Assembly (NCBI RefSeq): GCF_014695955.1
Contig: NZ_JACJPG010000459.1
Coordinates: forward strand, 1 to 42,849
Source: Leptolyngbya sp. FACHB-36
GTDB lineage: Bacteria; Cyanobacteriota; Cyanobacteriia; Leptolyngbyales; Leptolyngbyaceae
Direction of reading: 5' to 3'
Length of the DNA stretch: 42,849 nt
The translations under genes and the position numbers were made by a program. Numbering within the stretch: the first letter of the stretch is position 1; every line of letters starts with the position of its first letter. A model generated the notes under the pieces. It was not told where the DNA came from, did not search any database, and was given only the letters and a program-made list of their open reading frames with translations. Below, in pieces: positions 31,746-40,044 of the stretch.

Positions 31746-33536
31746 TTAGAGTTCAAACAAGACATCGCGGTTTGATAGGTTGGGATTGTAGTAAGGGTCG
31801 TACTCCAACGCATCCAAATACGATCGCCACTTGTGGTTAAAATTCTGCCACTCTTTAGGCTGCAGTCCCTTCTCGCGGCTAACCGACTCATAGTGAACGA
31901 GTTGAGCAAACGGTGTTACGACATTCCGAAATCCTGCTTGATGCGCCTTCAAGCACAAATCCACGTCGTTGTAGTTTAGGGGAAATGCTTCGTCCATGCC
32001 GTTGATCTGCTGAAACACATCCTGACGCATCATCAAGCACGCCCCCGTCACTGCCAAATAGTTGCGGTTGACGATATTGGAGCAAAAATAGCCCGGATGA
32101 TCGTCCTGCATGCCGTAAAACGCATGACCCGGATTGCCGTTGAGCACCATTACACCAACGTGTTGAAGGCGGCGATCGGGAAACAGTAGCTTTGCGCCAA
32201 CCGCTCCAATCTCGCGCTGTTGAGCAAACTCCAGCATCGACTCCAACCAATCCGGCGTCACCACCTCCGTGTCGTCGTTGAGCAGCAGCAGCACCTCGCC
32301 AGATGCCTTAGCCGCGCCGTAATTAATGCGCCGGGAAAAATTAAACGGCTCTCGGCAGCGTACAAGGTGCAGCGTCGCCGGATCGGGAACGTGCTCGCAG
32401 ATCGCCTGCAACACTGCCTCTGGGATGTCGTAGCCATCGACGAGCACCAGCTCAAAATTTCGATAGCTGCTGCGCTCTTGAATGCTGCGGATGCAGTTTT
32501 CTAACAGGCAGAGAGAACCATTCGCGGTTTCGATAGTTTTTCCGGCACTGGGAATAATGATGCTGATGAGTGGCTGTCCCTGTGGCTCTCGTCGCACACG
32601 AAAAAAGCCAGCGCGATCGGTAGTCTCCACCCGTCCCGGATAGGCGCTCCGCGCCACCATCTCCTCCAGCGCTTTACGAGCCGCGAGGTACGCCCACGGT
32701 TTCGCCTGCTCTCCGGAAGTCACGGACGCCGGAATCACGCGCCAGTGGTAGAGCACCTTAGGCAAGTGGTAGATGTTCGAGGTCTGCTCGACAACGCGCA
32801 GCACCAAATCGTAATCTTGAGCGCCCTCATAGCCCACGCGAAAACCACCGATTTGACGAATCAGGCTGGCTCGGTAAACGCCCAAATGACAGGTATACAT
32901 GCAAGCGTGGAAATACTCTGGCGACCAGTCTGGTTTAAAGAACGGATCGCAGCGGTTCCCCTTCGGGTCAAGTTTGTCTTCGTCGGTATAAATAAAGTCA
33001 GCGTTGGGGCGCTGGTTGATCAGCTTGGCAACCTCGAATAGCGCCTCGATCGCCAGCTCATCGTCGTGATCTAGCAGCGCGATATAATCTCCTGTTGCCA
33101 ATTCCAATGCTGAATTGCTGGCGGCAGAAATATTGCCGTTCTCTGAACGAAAGACAATTTTGATGCGCGGATCAACCCGACTGTAGTGAGCCAGCAGTGG
33201 TTGAATGTCAGGATTTGTTGAAGCGTCGTCAGCAATGCAGAGTTCCCAGTTGGGGTAAAGCTGACGGCGGACGGATTCGATCGCCTTTTTTAGCCAAGTC
33301 GCCTCCACGTTATAGACGGGCATAATCACCGAGAACGTTGGGCGCGCTTGCCACTGCGCCATCTCAGTTTCTGCTGCCAATCGATCGAGCTTGGAACGGT
33401 GCTGAGCCACCCACTGTCGGTACGTGGTTTGGCGGCGCGATCGCTCTAGAATTCGCCAGTAGATAAATTCCAGCGTGCCTCGTGTACCCCGTTCATGCCA
33501 AATCTTCTTAAGCTTAGTAAGACGTCTGAAAATCAT
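31746..33536 (-). CDS. Two-domain family 2 glycosyltransferase
   Basis: A 596-residue cytoplasmic protein with two GT2 modules. Module one (about 65-290) has FSVIMPVYNVEATWLKKAI, ELCIADDASTNPD and ALLDHDDELA. Module two (about 325-560) has ISIIIPSAGKTIETANG, FELVLVDGYD, LLLLNDDTEVVTPDW and LNYNDVDLCLKAHQAGF. Tandem modules of this type build rhamnan or O-antigen-like chains, sometimes adding two different sugars. The N-terminal 60 residues are basic and helical. It is the first gene of the run 33536 to 28947. The nearby rfbD makes rhamnose a plausible donor, but this is inferred. Confidence 0.92.
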   Translation of the reverse strand: MIFRRLTKLKKIWHERGTRGTLEFIYWRILERSRRQTTYRQWVAQHRSKLDRLAAETEMAQWQARPTFSVIMPVYNVEATWLKKAIESVRRQLYPNWELCIADDASTNPDIQPLLAHYSRVDPRIKIVFRSENGNISAASNSALELATGDYIALLDHDDELAIEALFEVAKLINQRPNADFIYTDEDKLDPKGNRCDPFFKPDWSPEYFHACMYTCHLGVYRASLIRQIGGFRVGYEGAQDYDLVLRVVEQTSNIYHLPKVLYHWRVIPASVTSGEQAKPWAYLAARKALEEMVARSAYPGRVETTDRAGFFRVRREPQGQPLISIIIPSAGKTIETANGSLCLLENCIRSIQERSSYRNFELVLVDGYDIPEAVLQAICEHVPDPATLHLVRCREPFNFSRRINYGAAKASGEVLLLLNDDTEVVTPDWLESMLEFAQQREIGAVGAKLLFPDRRLQHVGVMVLNGNPGHAFYGMQDDHPGYFCSNIVNRNYLAVTGACLMMRQDVFQQINGMDEAFPLNYNDVDLCLKAHQAGFRNVVTPFAQLVHYESVSREKGLQPKEWQNFNHKWRSYLDALEYDPYYNPNLSNRDVLFEL

Positions 33537-33705
33537 AGAGAACGGGCAGTTTCACGAATGGAACGACGCTCTTAGCGCGACTTTAGCTGAATGAGAGGCA
33601 GCACCCAAAAAATTGCGTCAGAAAGACCGGGTCCAGACAGTCTTACCCTGACCCAATAGTCGTGTTTAGCATATCAGAAACAACTGCGTAGCGTCCGCCT
33701 GCCAT

Positions 33706-35094
33706 TTACTCAGCCGATGTTAGCTGCGACGGGATCAGAGCATCTGCCGAGGGAATATCCTCTGGCAGAATCGTTGTTAGCACCTCATCGGTGAGCGTAG
33801 AAATTACGGCTAATCGGTTCGCCTGCTGCTCAATCGTCTTTTCAAACAGATTGCGGACCAGTCGCCCATTGCCAAACGTTTCATCGCGCTGATCGTAAAG
33901 CTGATTAAACAGCTTCAGCAGGGTTTGATTCGCCGCCTCGGTGGGCGTAAAGTGGCTGTCTTTACACATTTTGTGGAAGATCGCCAACAGCTCATCCGGC
34001 GTGAAGTCCTGGAAGTAAAAATAGCGATTGAAGCGAGATTTCAGACCAGGATTCGATTCAATAAACGTTGCCATTGGTCCCGTGTAGCCTGCCACAACTA
34101 CCACCAAGCGATTGCGGTAATCTTCCATCCGCTTCAGCATCACATCGATCGCCTCTTGCCCAAAATCCTGAGCAGAGTTGCCTGACTTGAGGGCATACGC
34201 TTCATCCACAAATAGCACGCCATCCAGTGATGATTTCACTAGCTCATCCACTTTCTGCGCCGTGCCGCCAATAAACGACGCCACCATGCCTGCGCGATCG
34301 GTTTCAACCACGTGCCCTTTGCTGAGAAACCCCAACTCTTTAAGAATTCGCCCCATTAATCGCGCTACGGTGGTTTTTCCTGTACCTGGAGGACCGCCAA
34401 AGACCGAATGCAGCGAGACTGGCGTTTTTGCCAATCCGCGCTGTGCTCGAATCTGCTGCACTTTCAAGAAATTGGTTAATGTCCTAACCTCTTCTTTAAT
34501 CGTCTCCATGCCAATCAGTTGATTGAGTTCATTCAGCACAGCTTGAAGTCCATCAGGCGTTGCTGTGCTAGACGTGGGATGCACAATCGTGGCGCTTGAG
34601 TTGCTGTAGGTATGGAGCAACCGCCAAACGTCCGCTAGCGCGTCCATCTCCTGCATCGTGGTGATTCCATCCGCCTTCACCATCACTTGAGCGAACCGAT
34701 AAATCGCGTTCACGGTTTTGTCTAAAAAGCTAGTTCCGCGCTGTTCATCTAGCTGATTTAGCAGGGACGGTAAGGCAAACTCATCTTGTGGTTTATCCCT
34801 CGTTAGCTCTAGCAAAAGCCTCAAGGATTCCTTCTCGTAATCGCGTCGAGTTGCAGCAGCATCCCACAAATTGACGACAGCATTCAGCTTGTCAGAGTCC
34901 TGCTTAATTAGCGCAAAAGCCGCTAAGAATCCTAACAGTTCCCCCGACGTAATCTCCTTGCGACTGCGTCCACAAATTTGCACAATCTTCGCTAAATCGG
35001 TCAGGATATGCTGCTCATATCCGCCCATCTCCAGTAATGGGACAAGCGTTTTATACAGGAGGTTAGCTTCTTTTTTGATCTCCCTGGTGTTCAC
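33706..35094 (-). CDS. AAA+ ATPase of the CbxX/SpoVK type with a TerB-like N-terminal region
   Basis: A 462-residue ATPase. The C-terminal half (from about 195) is a CbxX/CfxQ-like AAA module: [13 protein letters not shown]-like entry, Walker [13 protein letters not shown], Walker [11 protein letters not shown] and sensor region [10 protein letters not shown], then arginine-finger SRFNRYFYF. The N-terminal half is helical and contains [17 protein letters not shown], reminiscent of TerB-type acidic repeats. The frame runs back to a TTG at 35127, but AGGAG followed six bases later by GTG at 35094 is a far better start ([13 protein letters not shown]). The family includes Rubisco activase CbbX, but without that context the target here is unknown. 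Confidence 0.9.
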   Translation of the reverse strand: MNTREIKKEANLLYKTLVPLLEMGGYEQHILTDLAKIVQICGRSRKEITSGELLGFLAAFALIKQDSDKLNAVVNLWDAAATRRDYEKESLRLLLELTRDKPQDEFALPSLLNQLDEQRGTSFLDKTVNAIYRFAQVMVKADGITTMQEMDALADVWRLLHTYSNSSATIVHPTSSTATPDGLQAVLNELNQLIGMETIKEEVRTLTNFLKVQQIRAQRGLAKTPVSLHSVFGGPPGTGKTTVARLMGRILKELGFLSKGHVVETDRAGMVASFIGGTAQKVDELVKSSLDGVLFVDEAYALKSGNSAQDFGQEAIDVMLKRMEDYRNRLVVVVAGYTGPMATFIESNPGLKSRFNRYFYFQDFTPDELLAIFHKMCKDSHFTPTEAANQTLLKLFNQLYDQRDETFGNGRLVRNLFEKTIEQQANRLAVISTLTDEVLTTILPEDIPSADALIPSQLTSAE

Positions 35095-35198
35095 AGCACT
35101 CTCCTGGTACTGAAAGAAGGCTAACAACGATCGACGAATCGCGATTAGCTGCGTCTGTTGGCTTAAACAGGGTCCAGTGTACCAGGCTCAGACGAATC

Positions 35199-35240
35199 TA
35201 GCCTCTGACGATCGACACAGGCGCGGATCATCAGAGGCTA
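35199..35240. repeat. 10-bp inverted repeat near tRNA-Ser
   Basis: TAGCCTCTGA (35199-35208) and TCAGAGGCTA (35231-35240) are exact complements with a 22-base loop. It lies between the AAA ATPase start and the 3' end of the tRNA. On the tRNA strand the T run precedes rather than follows the stem, so it is not a textbook terminator. Confidence 0.5.
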
Positions 35241-35265
35241 AAAACGAGAGCGTCGGTGATAGGTA

Positions 35266-35350
35266 CGGAGAGGGGGGGATTCGAACCCCCGTTGAGTTGC
35301 CCCAAACTTGATTTCGAGTCAAGCGCATTCAACCGCTCTGCCACCTCTCC
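35266..35350 (-). tRNA. tRNA-Ser(CGA)
   Basis: The minus strand folds as a class II tRNA of 85 nt: acceptor stem GGAGAGG/CCTCTCC, D-arm GCAGAGCGGTTGAATGC, anticodon stem CTTGA/TCAAG with loop CTCGAAA (anticodon CGA at 35314-35316), a long variable arm, T-arm GGGGGTTCGAATCCCCC, and discriminator G as in serine tRNAs. It reads UCG. The CCA end is not encoded. It lies between comEC and the AAA ATPase. Confidence 0.96.
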
Positions 35351-35423
35351 AGGTGGGACGAGACATGGATTTAGCGCTAGGACGAGTCCGATCGCGCAGT
35401 CCACCGCTCGGTGCTTTTCTATT

Positions 35424-37661
35424 CTACAGGGCAGTGGGTTTATTGTCGCTATCGAGTAGGGTCTTCACGCCCTCTCTTGGCGTCCATTGCAGCGCACCAT
35501 CGCGTCCGGTCCAGTACAGGCGAGTTCCCGCCGCACGCAGACGCTCGGCGGTGTCTGGGTGGATCGCGTTCCCCGACGCGATCGCCACTTGCGGACGAAG
35601 CGCAGTGATTAGGTCTGGCTGCAACTGCCGTCCAGACCACCAAAGCACCTGGGTTGTAGGCAGCTTACCTGCGTTGACCAATGCCGTCTGCTGCTGGGGA
35701 GTCAACGACCCCAACCACAGCCAGCGCTGAGCTTGTAGTTGCAGTTCAACGATCGGCGGATCAGCGTTTACCAGCTTGAGTTGAGTAGTTCCGAGCGACG
35801 CGGTTTGTGCAGGCGTCAGGTTCACGAAGCGGTCTACCTTGCGGGCACGATCAGCACTTGCGAAGCTGTTTGGAGAAACCGCGTAGGCAGTTTTGATCGG
35901 GAGCTGCTCTCGGAGCTTAATCCAGCCGTTGCGAGTCGCGGAGTTCGACGCCGTCGCGATCGCCCAGTCAATCTGGTTGACACCCTCTTTTTGCAGAAAC
36001 GGCAGCACCGTAGCACCTGTGGTCGCGTCATCTCCGCTGTTAACCAGCCCCAACCGTTGACCGTCTTGAATCACCAGGATCGGCTGGTCCTTCGCCGCCA
36101 GTACGGTGACGCGGAACAGGGCGGCTCTTGCCTGCCACGCAGGAAAAAATACTAGCCCCACTCCTAACAGCAGCGCCACCCACCAGCGCTGCTGCCACCA
36201 GCGTTGTAGCCACGTCAGCGTTAGCAGCGCATAGAGCACGATCGCCACCAGCACCGAAATTGTCCCGATCGCATAGGCGTTTCCGGGTAGCTGCCCAGAA
36301 CCGTTGACGATCGCCAAAAGCGCCTGAGCCGGAAGCTTCAGCAGCCACGCCAACGCACTCCCGGCAGGCGACCAGATTAAAGCAGCGAGGGCGCTGATCA
36401 TGCCGCCAATGCTGAGAAGGGAAATCAGCGGCGTCGCAATTACGTTGACCAGGATGCTGTAGGGAGACACGACACCAAAGGCATAAAGCTGCACGGGCAG
36501 CGTCCACAGGTACGCCGCGATCGGCACCGCAATCAGTGGCGAAAGTGCACTCGGCAACCAGTCAAGCCGCTGCGCGATCGGCGGCACAGTCACAAGCAGT
36601 CCCAGCGTTGCCAGCACGCTAAGCTGAAAGCCCAAATTCCAGATCCACAGCGGATTGACGACGAGCAGGATCACGATCGCCACCAGCAACGATCCCAGCG
36701 GCTTCACCTTGCGCCCCAGCACAAGAGCCACCAACCCGCCAAAGCCCATTAGCGCCGCCCGCAGCACCGCAGGCTGCGCCCCCGCTAGTCCGACAAACAG
36801 GGCAAGGGCGCCCGTACCCAGACAAAATTGCACCCGCTCCGACCAGCGGTAAGTCAACGCCAACACCACGCCTAGAATCAGCGACGTTTGGAAGCCCGAC
36901 GCTGCCAGCGCATGAGCCAAACCCGCTCGCACAAAAGCGTCCTTGACCTCATAGGGCATATCCACTGCGCGTCCCCCCAGCACCATTGCGCTCACCAAGG
37001 GTCCCTCAGCTCCGCTCAACCAGCGAGCCTGCGATCGCACAATCTGCTGCTGCACCGTCCACCAGCCCCAGCGCGCTGGCTGCTCCGGCACCTCGACTGC
37101 CCTTCCCCGCATGCCGGTGAAGCAGCCTTCTTGCCGCAGGTACGCCTGAAAGTCGAAGCCGCCAGGATTGGTGGCGGGCTTAGGCAAATAGAGAGAACCC
37201 GCGACGCGAACGGTTTGCCCTGGCAATAGTTTTGCAGCCTCCGATCGCGGCACCGTTACATAAACCTTGCCGCTGACAGGCTTGCTGTTGCGATTGGGGA
37301 GAACCTGCTGAACGGTTAGCCAGACCTGTGCATTTTGGCTACGCGTCAGACGAGGCAGGCTATCCACCTCGCCGCTAACGATCCACTCCTGCTTTGCTGC
37401 ATTGGGAGAAGACAGCAGCTTGCTGATATCGGTTGCGCCTGCGTAGGGCACTCTCGCCTGAAAATACAGGCTTGCTAGCAGCCCCACGACGCCTGCTGCC
37501 AGCCAGATCTGAGGATTCGGCGCGAATCTCCAGACGCGGCGAATCGTTAGCGCTAGACCAACCCCTAGCGCCAGTACCACTCCACCGCCCCAAGCAACCA
37601 CCGTAGACAGTAGCCCCGCAACATACGCCAAACACAGCACGATCGTGCTAACTGACCCCAT
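35424..37661 (-). CDS. comEC: ComEC/Rec2-family DNA uptake channel with degenerate beta-lactamase domain
   Basis: The inner-membrane channel for single-stranded DNA in natural transformation. Seen: N-terminal helices, the OB-fold-like DUF4131 region (WIVSGEVDSLPRLTRSQNAQ), the Competence domain with ASGFQTSLILGVV and about ten helices, and a C-terminal metallo-beta-lactamase-like domain. In that last domain the expected HxHxDH string is replaced by TASNSATRNG and the later histidines are absent, so a metal-dependent nuclease is unlikely. TTG 37679 extends the frame, but ATG 37661 has GAGGGG upstream and is preferred, giving 745 residues. The DUF4079 gene ends 66 bases upstream. Confidence 0.93.
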   Translation of the reverse strand: MGSVSTIVLCLAYVAGLLSTVVAWGGGVVLALGVGLALTIRRVWRFAPNPQIWLAAGVVGLLASLYFQARVPYAGATDISKLLSSPNAAKQEWIVSGEVDSLPRLTRSQNAQVWLTVQQVLPNRNSKPVSGKVYVTVPRSEAAKLLPGQTVRVAGSLYLPKPATNPGGFDFQAYLRQEGCFTGMRGRAVEVPEQPARWGWWTVQQQIVRSQARWLSGAEGPLVSAMVLGGRAVDMPYEVKDAFVRAGLAHALAASGFQTSLILGVVLALTYRWSERVQFCLGTGALALFVGLAGAQPAVLRAALMGFGGLVALVLGRKVKPLGSLLVAIVILLVVNPLWIWNLGFQLSVLATLGLLVTVPPIAQRLDWLPSALSPLIAVPIAAYLWTLPVQLYAFGVVSPYSILVNVIATPLISLLSIGGMISALAALIWSPAGSALAWLLKLPAQALLAIVNGSGQLPGNAYAIGTISVLVAIVLYALLTLTWLQRWWQQRWWVALLLGVGLVFFPAWQARAALFRVTVLAAKDQPILVIQDGQRLGLVNSGDDATTGATVLPFLQKEGVNQIDWAIATASNSATRNGWIKLREQLPIKTAYAVSPNSFASADRARKVDRFVNLTPAQTASLGTTQLKLVNADPPIVELQLQAQRWLWLGSLTPQQQTALVNAGKLPTTQVLWWSGRQLQPDLITALRPQVAIASGNAIHPDTAERLRAAGTRLYWTGRDGALQWTPREGVKTLLDSDNKPTAL

Positions 37662-37727
37662 GATGAATTCCCCTCGCAACAGCGCCCAGACCGTTAGGCG
37701 TTGCTAGAGTGCCCAGAATTCCGGCGG

Positions 37728-38246
37728 TTAGAGCGACAGCCCCAGTCGGATTCCTAGCGCTGTGTGCACGATCAGCAAGCCCAGCGCAACGGTGCCCACG
37801 TAGGCGTGCAGCAATCGCAGGGGCGCTTTGTCGCCCCAGAAACCCGCCAGGGATAGGACGCCGTTGGTGCCCAACAGCAGCAGAGCGATCGTCCCAGTCC
37901 AGAAGTGCGGGCTTTGCAGAATCGGATGATGGTGCATGACGAGGGACAAAACGCCGCCCGTGTAACCCAGCGCCAAAAACACGGACATTAACGGAGCCAG
38001 CTTGCGGTGGTCGGCACGGCTTTTCAGCATGGCGTCTTTGTCTTGCGCCAGTCGCCCGCGCCAGCCCGTCCAGCCGACGAAGCTGCCCATGACGAAAATC
38101 ACGATGCCCATCATCACCGGATGTCCCCAATGGACGATCGGGTCCGGCAGATTCAAACTGCGAAACCACTGAGCGATCGGCTCTAGCAGTTGACTCATGT
38201 TTTCGCTCAAATTAAACTCACTCAGGTTCGACATAGAGTTGCTCAC
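37728..38246 (-). CDS. DUF4079 membrane protein
   Basis: A 172-residue protein with four membrane helices and conserved His residues (HWGHPVMMGIVIF, MHHHPIL, LLHAYVGTVALGLLIVHTAL) in the manner of small cytochrome b561-like haem proteins. DUF4079 is common in cyanobacteria and plants and is of unknown function; haem binding is an inference from the His pattern. The start is ATG 38246; inner Met codons (at residues 5 and 17) are possible. It is transcribed towards comEC. Confidence 0.9.
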   Translation of the reverse strand: MSNSMSNLSEFNLSENMSQLLEPIAQWFRSLNLPDPIVHWGHPVMMGIVIFVMGSFVGWTGWRGRLAQDKDAMLKSRADHRKLAPLMSVFLALGYTGGVLSLVMHHHPILQSPHFWTGTIALLLLGTNGVLSLAGFWGDKAPLRLLHAYVGTVALGLLIVHTALGIRLGLSL

Positions 38247-38527
38247 ATCTAAGGGGTTCCAGCTATCTACTGCTATTGACGGTTGAAGTATAGAGCCGTG
38301 TCAATCTCAGACCAAAGATTTTGTATCAGCAAGATTGGTGATAAATGCTGCATTTTGTTTGCGTCCGTCATACAGAATTTAGTATTCTCACTGGAACGAG
38401 TGCAGCCCAATGGCTCTCCTAAGAGTTTATTAATGCGTTTCGCGGATCAACAAAATCAAGGTAAAACAGCACCGAAGTCATAAAAATGCTGTTGAGCCAG
38501 CCCGATGACGTCAGGGAGTGAGAAACG

Positions 38528-38989
38528 GTGCAAAAGCTGATCAAATATCTCCGAGAGCAAGCCAGCGACCAAAATTTTCTCCATCAGTTGGAGCGAGTCG
38601 AAACGATCGTATCCAAAGTGCTATCGCTGGCAATGGTCATCGTAATTCTGATATCGGTGTACCAACTGGGCGCTTCGCTAGTTCAAGAATTGATCCGTCC
38701 CTCGGCTGAAGATTTTGGAACTGTTCTGTTTACAATCTTCGGCATGTTTCTTAATGTCTTAATTGCACTAGAAATTTTGGAAAACATCACTGCCTACCTG
38801 AAAAAGCATGTGATTCAAGTGGAACTCGTCATCGTCACTTCATTGATCGCCGTTGCCCGAAAAATCATTATTCTTGATCTTGAGAAGAAAGGTCCATTCG
38901 ATCTGATGGCGCTAGCAGCCGCGATCGCAGCGCTCTCTGTTAGCTACTGGATTGTTCGCCGCGTCAATCAGCGATCTTCAGACTCCTGA
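38528..38989 (+). CDS. PsiE-family membrane protein
   Basis: A 153-residue protein of the phosphate-starvation-inducible PsiE family. Four hydrophobic helices can be seen (VLSLAMVIVILISVYQLG, VLFTIFGMFLNVLIALEIL, VELVIVTSLIAVARKIIIL, LMALAAAIAALSVSYWIV), with the family features LEILENI and VARKIIILD. The start is GTG at 38528. I looked for tandem Pho-box sequences in the 280 bases upstream and saw none, so phosphate control is not supported here. The nitrate-reductase-associated gene follows after 94 bases. Confidence 0.92.
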   Translation: MQKLIKYLREQASDQNFLHQLERVETIVSKVLSLAMVIVILISVYQLGASLVQELIRPSAEDFGTVLFTIFGMFLNVLIALEILENITAYLKKHVIQVELVIVTSLIAVARKIIILDLEKKGPFDLMALAAAIAALSVSYWIVRRVNQRSSDS

Positions 38990-39083
38990 CAAACAGTTAT
39001 TATCATGCATGATCAGACTGAGTGATTAGCCAGTTCAATCAAATTTTTAGAACAAAATAATAAAGGACTAATCGCTAATTTTT

Positions 39084-39536
39084 ATGTCCCACTATTTTCA
39101 GTTTGAATCTGACTTTGTAGACTCGCTTCGCTGTATTCCCATGCAGGTGCGGCTAAAGCTAGACACGTGTGGCGTCAAGCTAAAACTGTCGCAGTGGAAT
39201 CGGTTAGGGACCGACGATCGACAACGTCTGGTAGAGATGCCCTGCGAAACGGTGGCTGAAGCGCAGACGTATCACGATTTTCTGCATCGTCTGATTCTGG
39301 AGCATACGGCAACGCCTGCATCAGATTTGCCGATCGACCCGGATCCCGCTTGGCTGGACGCTTCGACCATTCCTGTAAGCGTGCAGGAAAAAGCTCATGA
39401 GGTTGGAGCAACGATCGACCTTGAGCAGTGGACTACGCTGACACCGCTTCAGCGCTTTGTCCTAATTAAGCTAAGCCGCTCTGGACATGAAAATGCCAAC
39501 TTTCTACCTGCTCTGAAGGAATTTAATCTTGCCTAA
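39084..39536 (+). CDS. Nitrate reductase associated protein
   Basis: A 150-residue protein matching the cyanobacterial family named for its frequent place beside nitrate assimilation genes; its biochemical role is unknown. Seen: the family opening YFQFESDFVDSLRCIPMQVRLKLD and CGVKLKLSQWNRL, and the ending LTPLQRFVLIKLSRSGHENANFLPALKEF. No nitrate genes are in this window, and I see no GTA-N8-TAC NtcA site upstream. A GGGCAAGCGG hairpin follows the gene. Confidence 0.9.
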   Translation: MSHYFQFESDFVDSLRCIPMQVRLKLDTCGVKLKLSQWNRLGTDDRQRLVEMPCETVAEAQTYHDFLHRLILEHTATPASDLPIDPDPAWLDASTIPVSVQEKAHEVGATIDLEQWTTLTPLQRFVLIKLSRSGHENANFLPALKEFNLA

Positions 39537-39557
39537 ACGCTGCACGAGCAAAACAAA

Positions 39558-39583
39558 GGGCAAGCGGGGTAGTCCGCTTGCCC
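39558..39583 (+). terminator. Terminator after the nitrate reductase associated gene
   Basis: GGGCAAGCGG-GGTAGT-CCGCTTGCCC, a perfect 10-bp GC-rich stem with a 6-base loop, 21 bases past the stop codon and followed by TCAGATTTATT. A good intrinsic terminator apart from the delayed T run. Confidence 0.85.
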
Positions 39584-39734
39584 TCAGATTTATTAAAGAC
39601 GCTGCCGCATTCCGGCTACGTTTATTAAGAAAGTTGAACTATTTTCAGCATCATGGGTAGTTTCACGGGTGGTTTCACAAGTGTTTCTACCGCAATCTAT
39701 CTCGCTGACAAGATCGCTACGAGCGTAGATCCCC

Positions 39735-39833
39735 TTAGAATAACGAGATGATTCCCACCAATCCAAAGCTGGTCAATGCCAATAGAGCAGCCATTGAGAT
39801 TGATTCACCAAGATGCTTTTTTGTGGAATTCAT
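39735..39833 (-). CDS. Candidate 32-residue single-helix membrane protein
   Basis: A short frame in a 508-base gap: a polar start (MNSTKKHLGES), then one hydrophobic helix (about residues 11-31) to the stop, the layout of small photosynthetic or respiratory membrane subunits. CAGGTAAT about 10 bases upstream could be a weak ribosome binding site. I do not recognise it as any known Psb, Pet, Psa or Ndh small subunit. Too short to prove from sequence alone. Confidence 0.4.
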   Translation of the reverse strand: MNSTKKHLGESISMAALLALTSFGLVGIISLF

Positions 39834-40044
39834 GAGTGATTACCTGTTTTTTAAGGATGTCATCTACAATACCAAGCCAGCTCATGAATAGATCAGGTTC
39901 ATTATGAAACTTAAATGAGCTTAATCTTACTTAATCTTTTACTCATTTCACGAACCCACTCTTGCTTGTAACCTCACTCTCGCTTGTAACGATCGTGGGG
40001 CTGATCGAGGAGAATCTTCAATACAGTCCTGAATTAAACAGTCC

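Noticed and set aside
38283-38483. 66-codon frame upstream of the PsiE gene
   Set aside because: TTG start, no ribosome binding site, no recognisable features; lies where a promoter would be expected.
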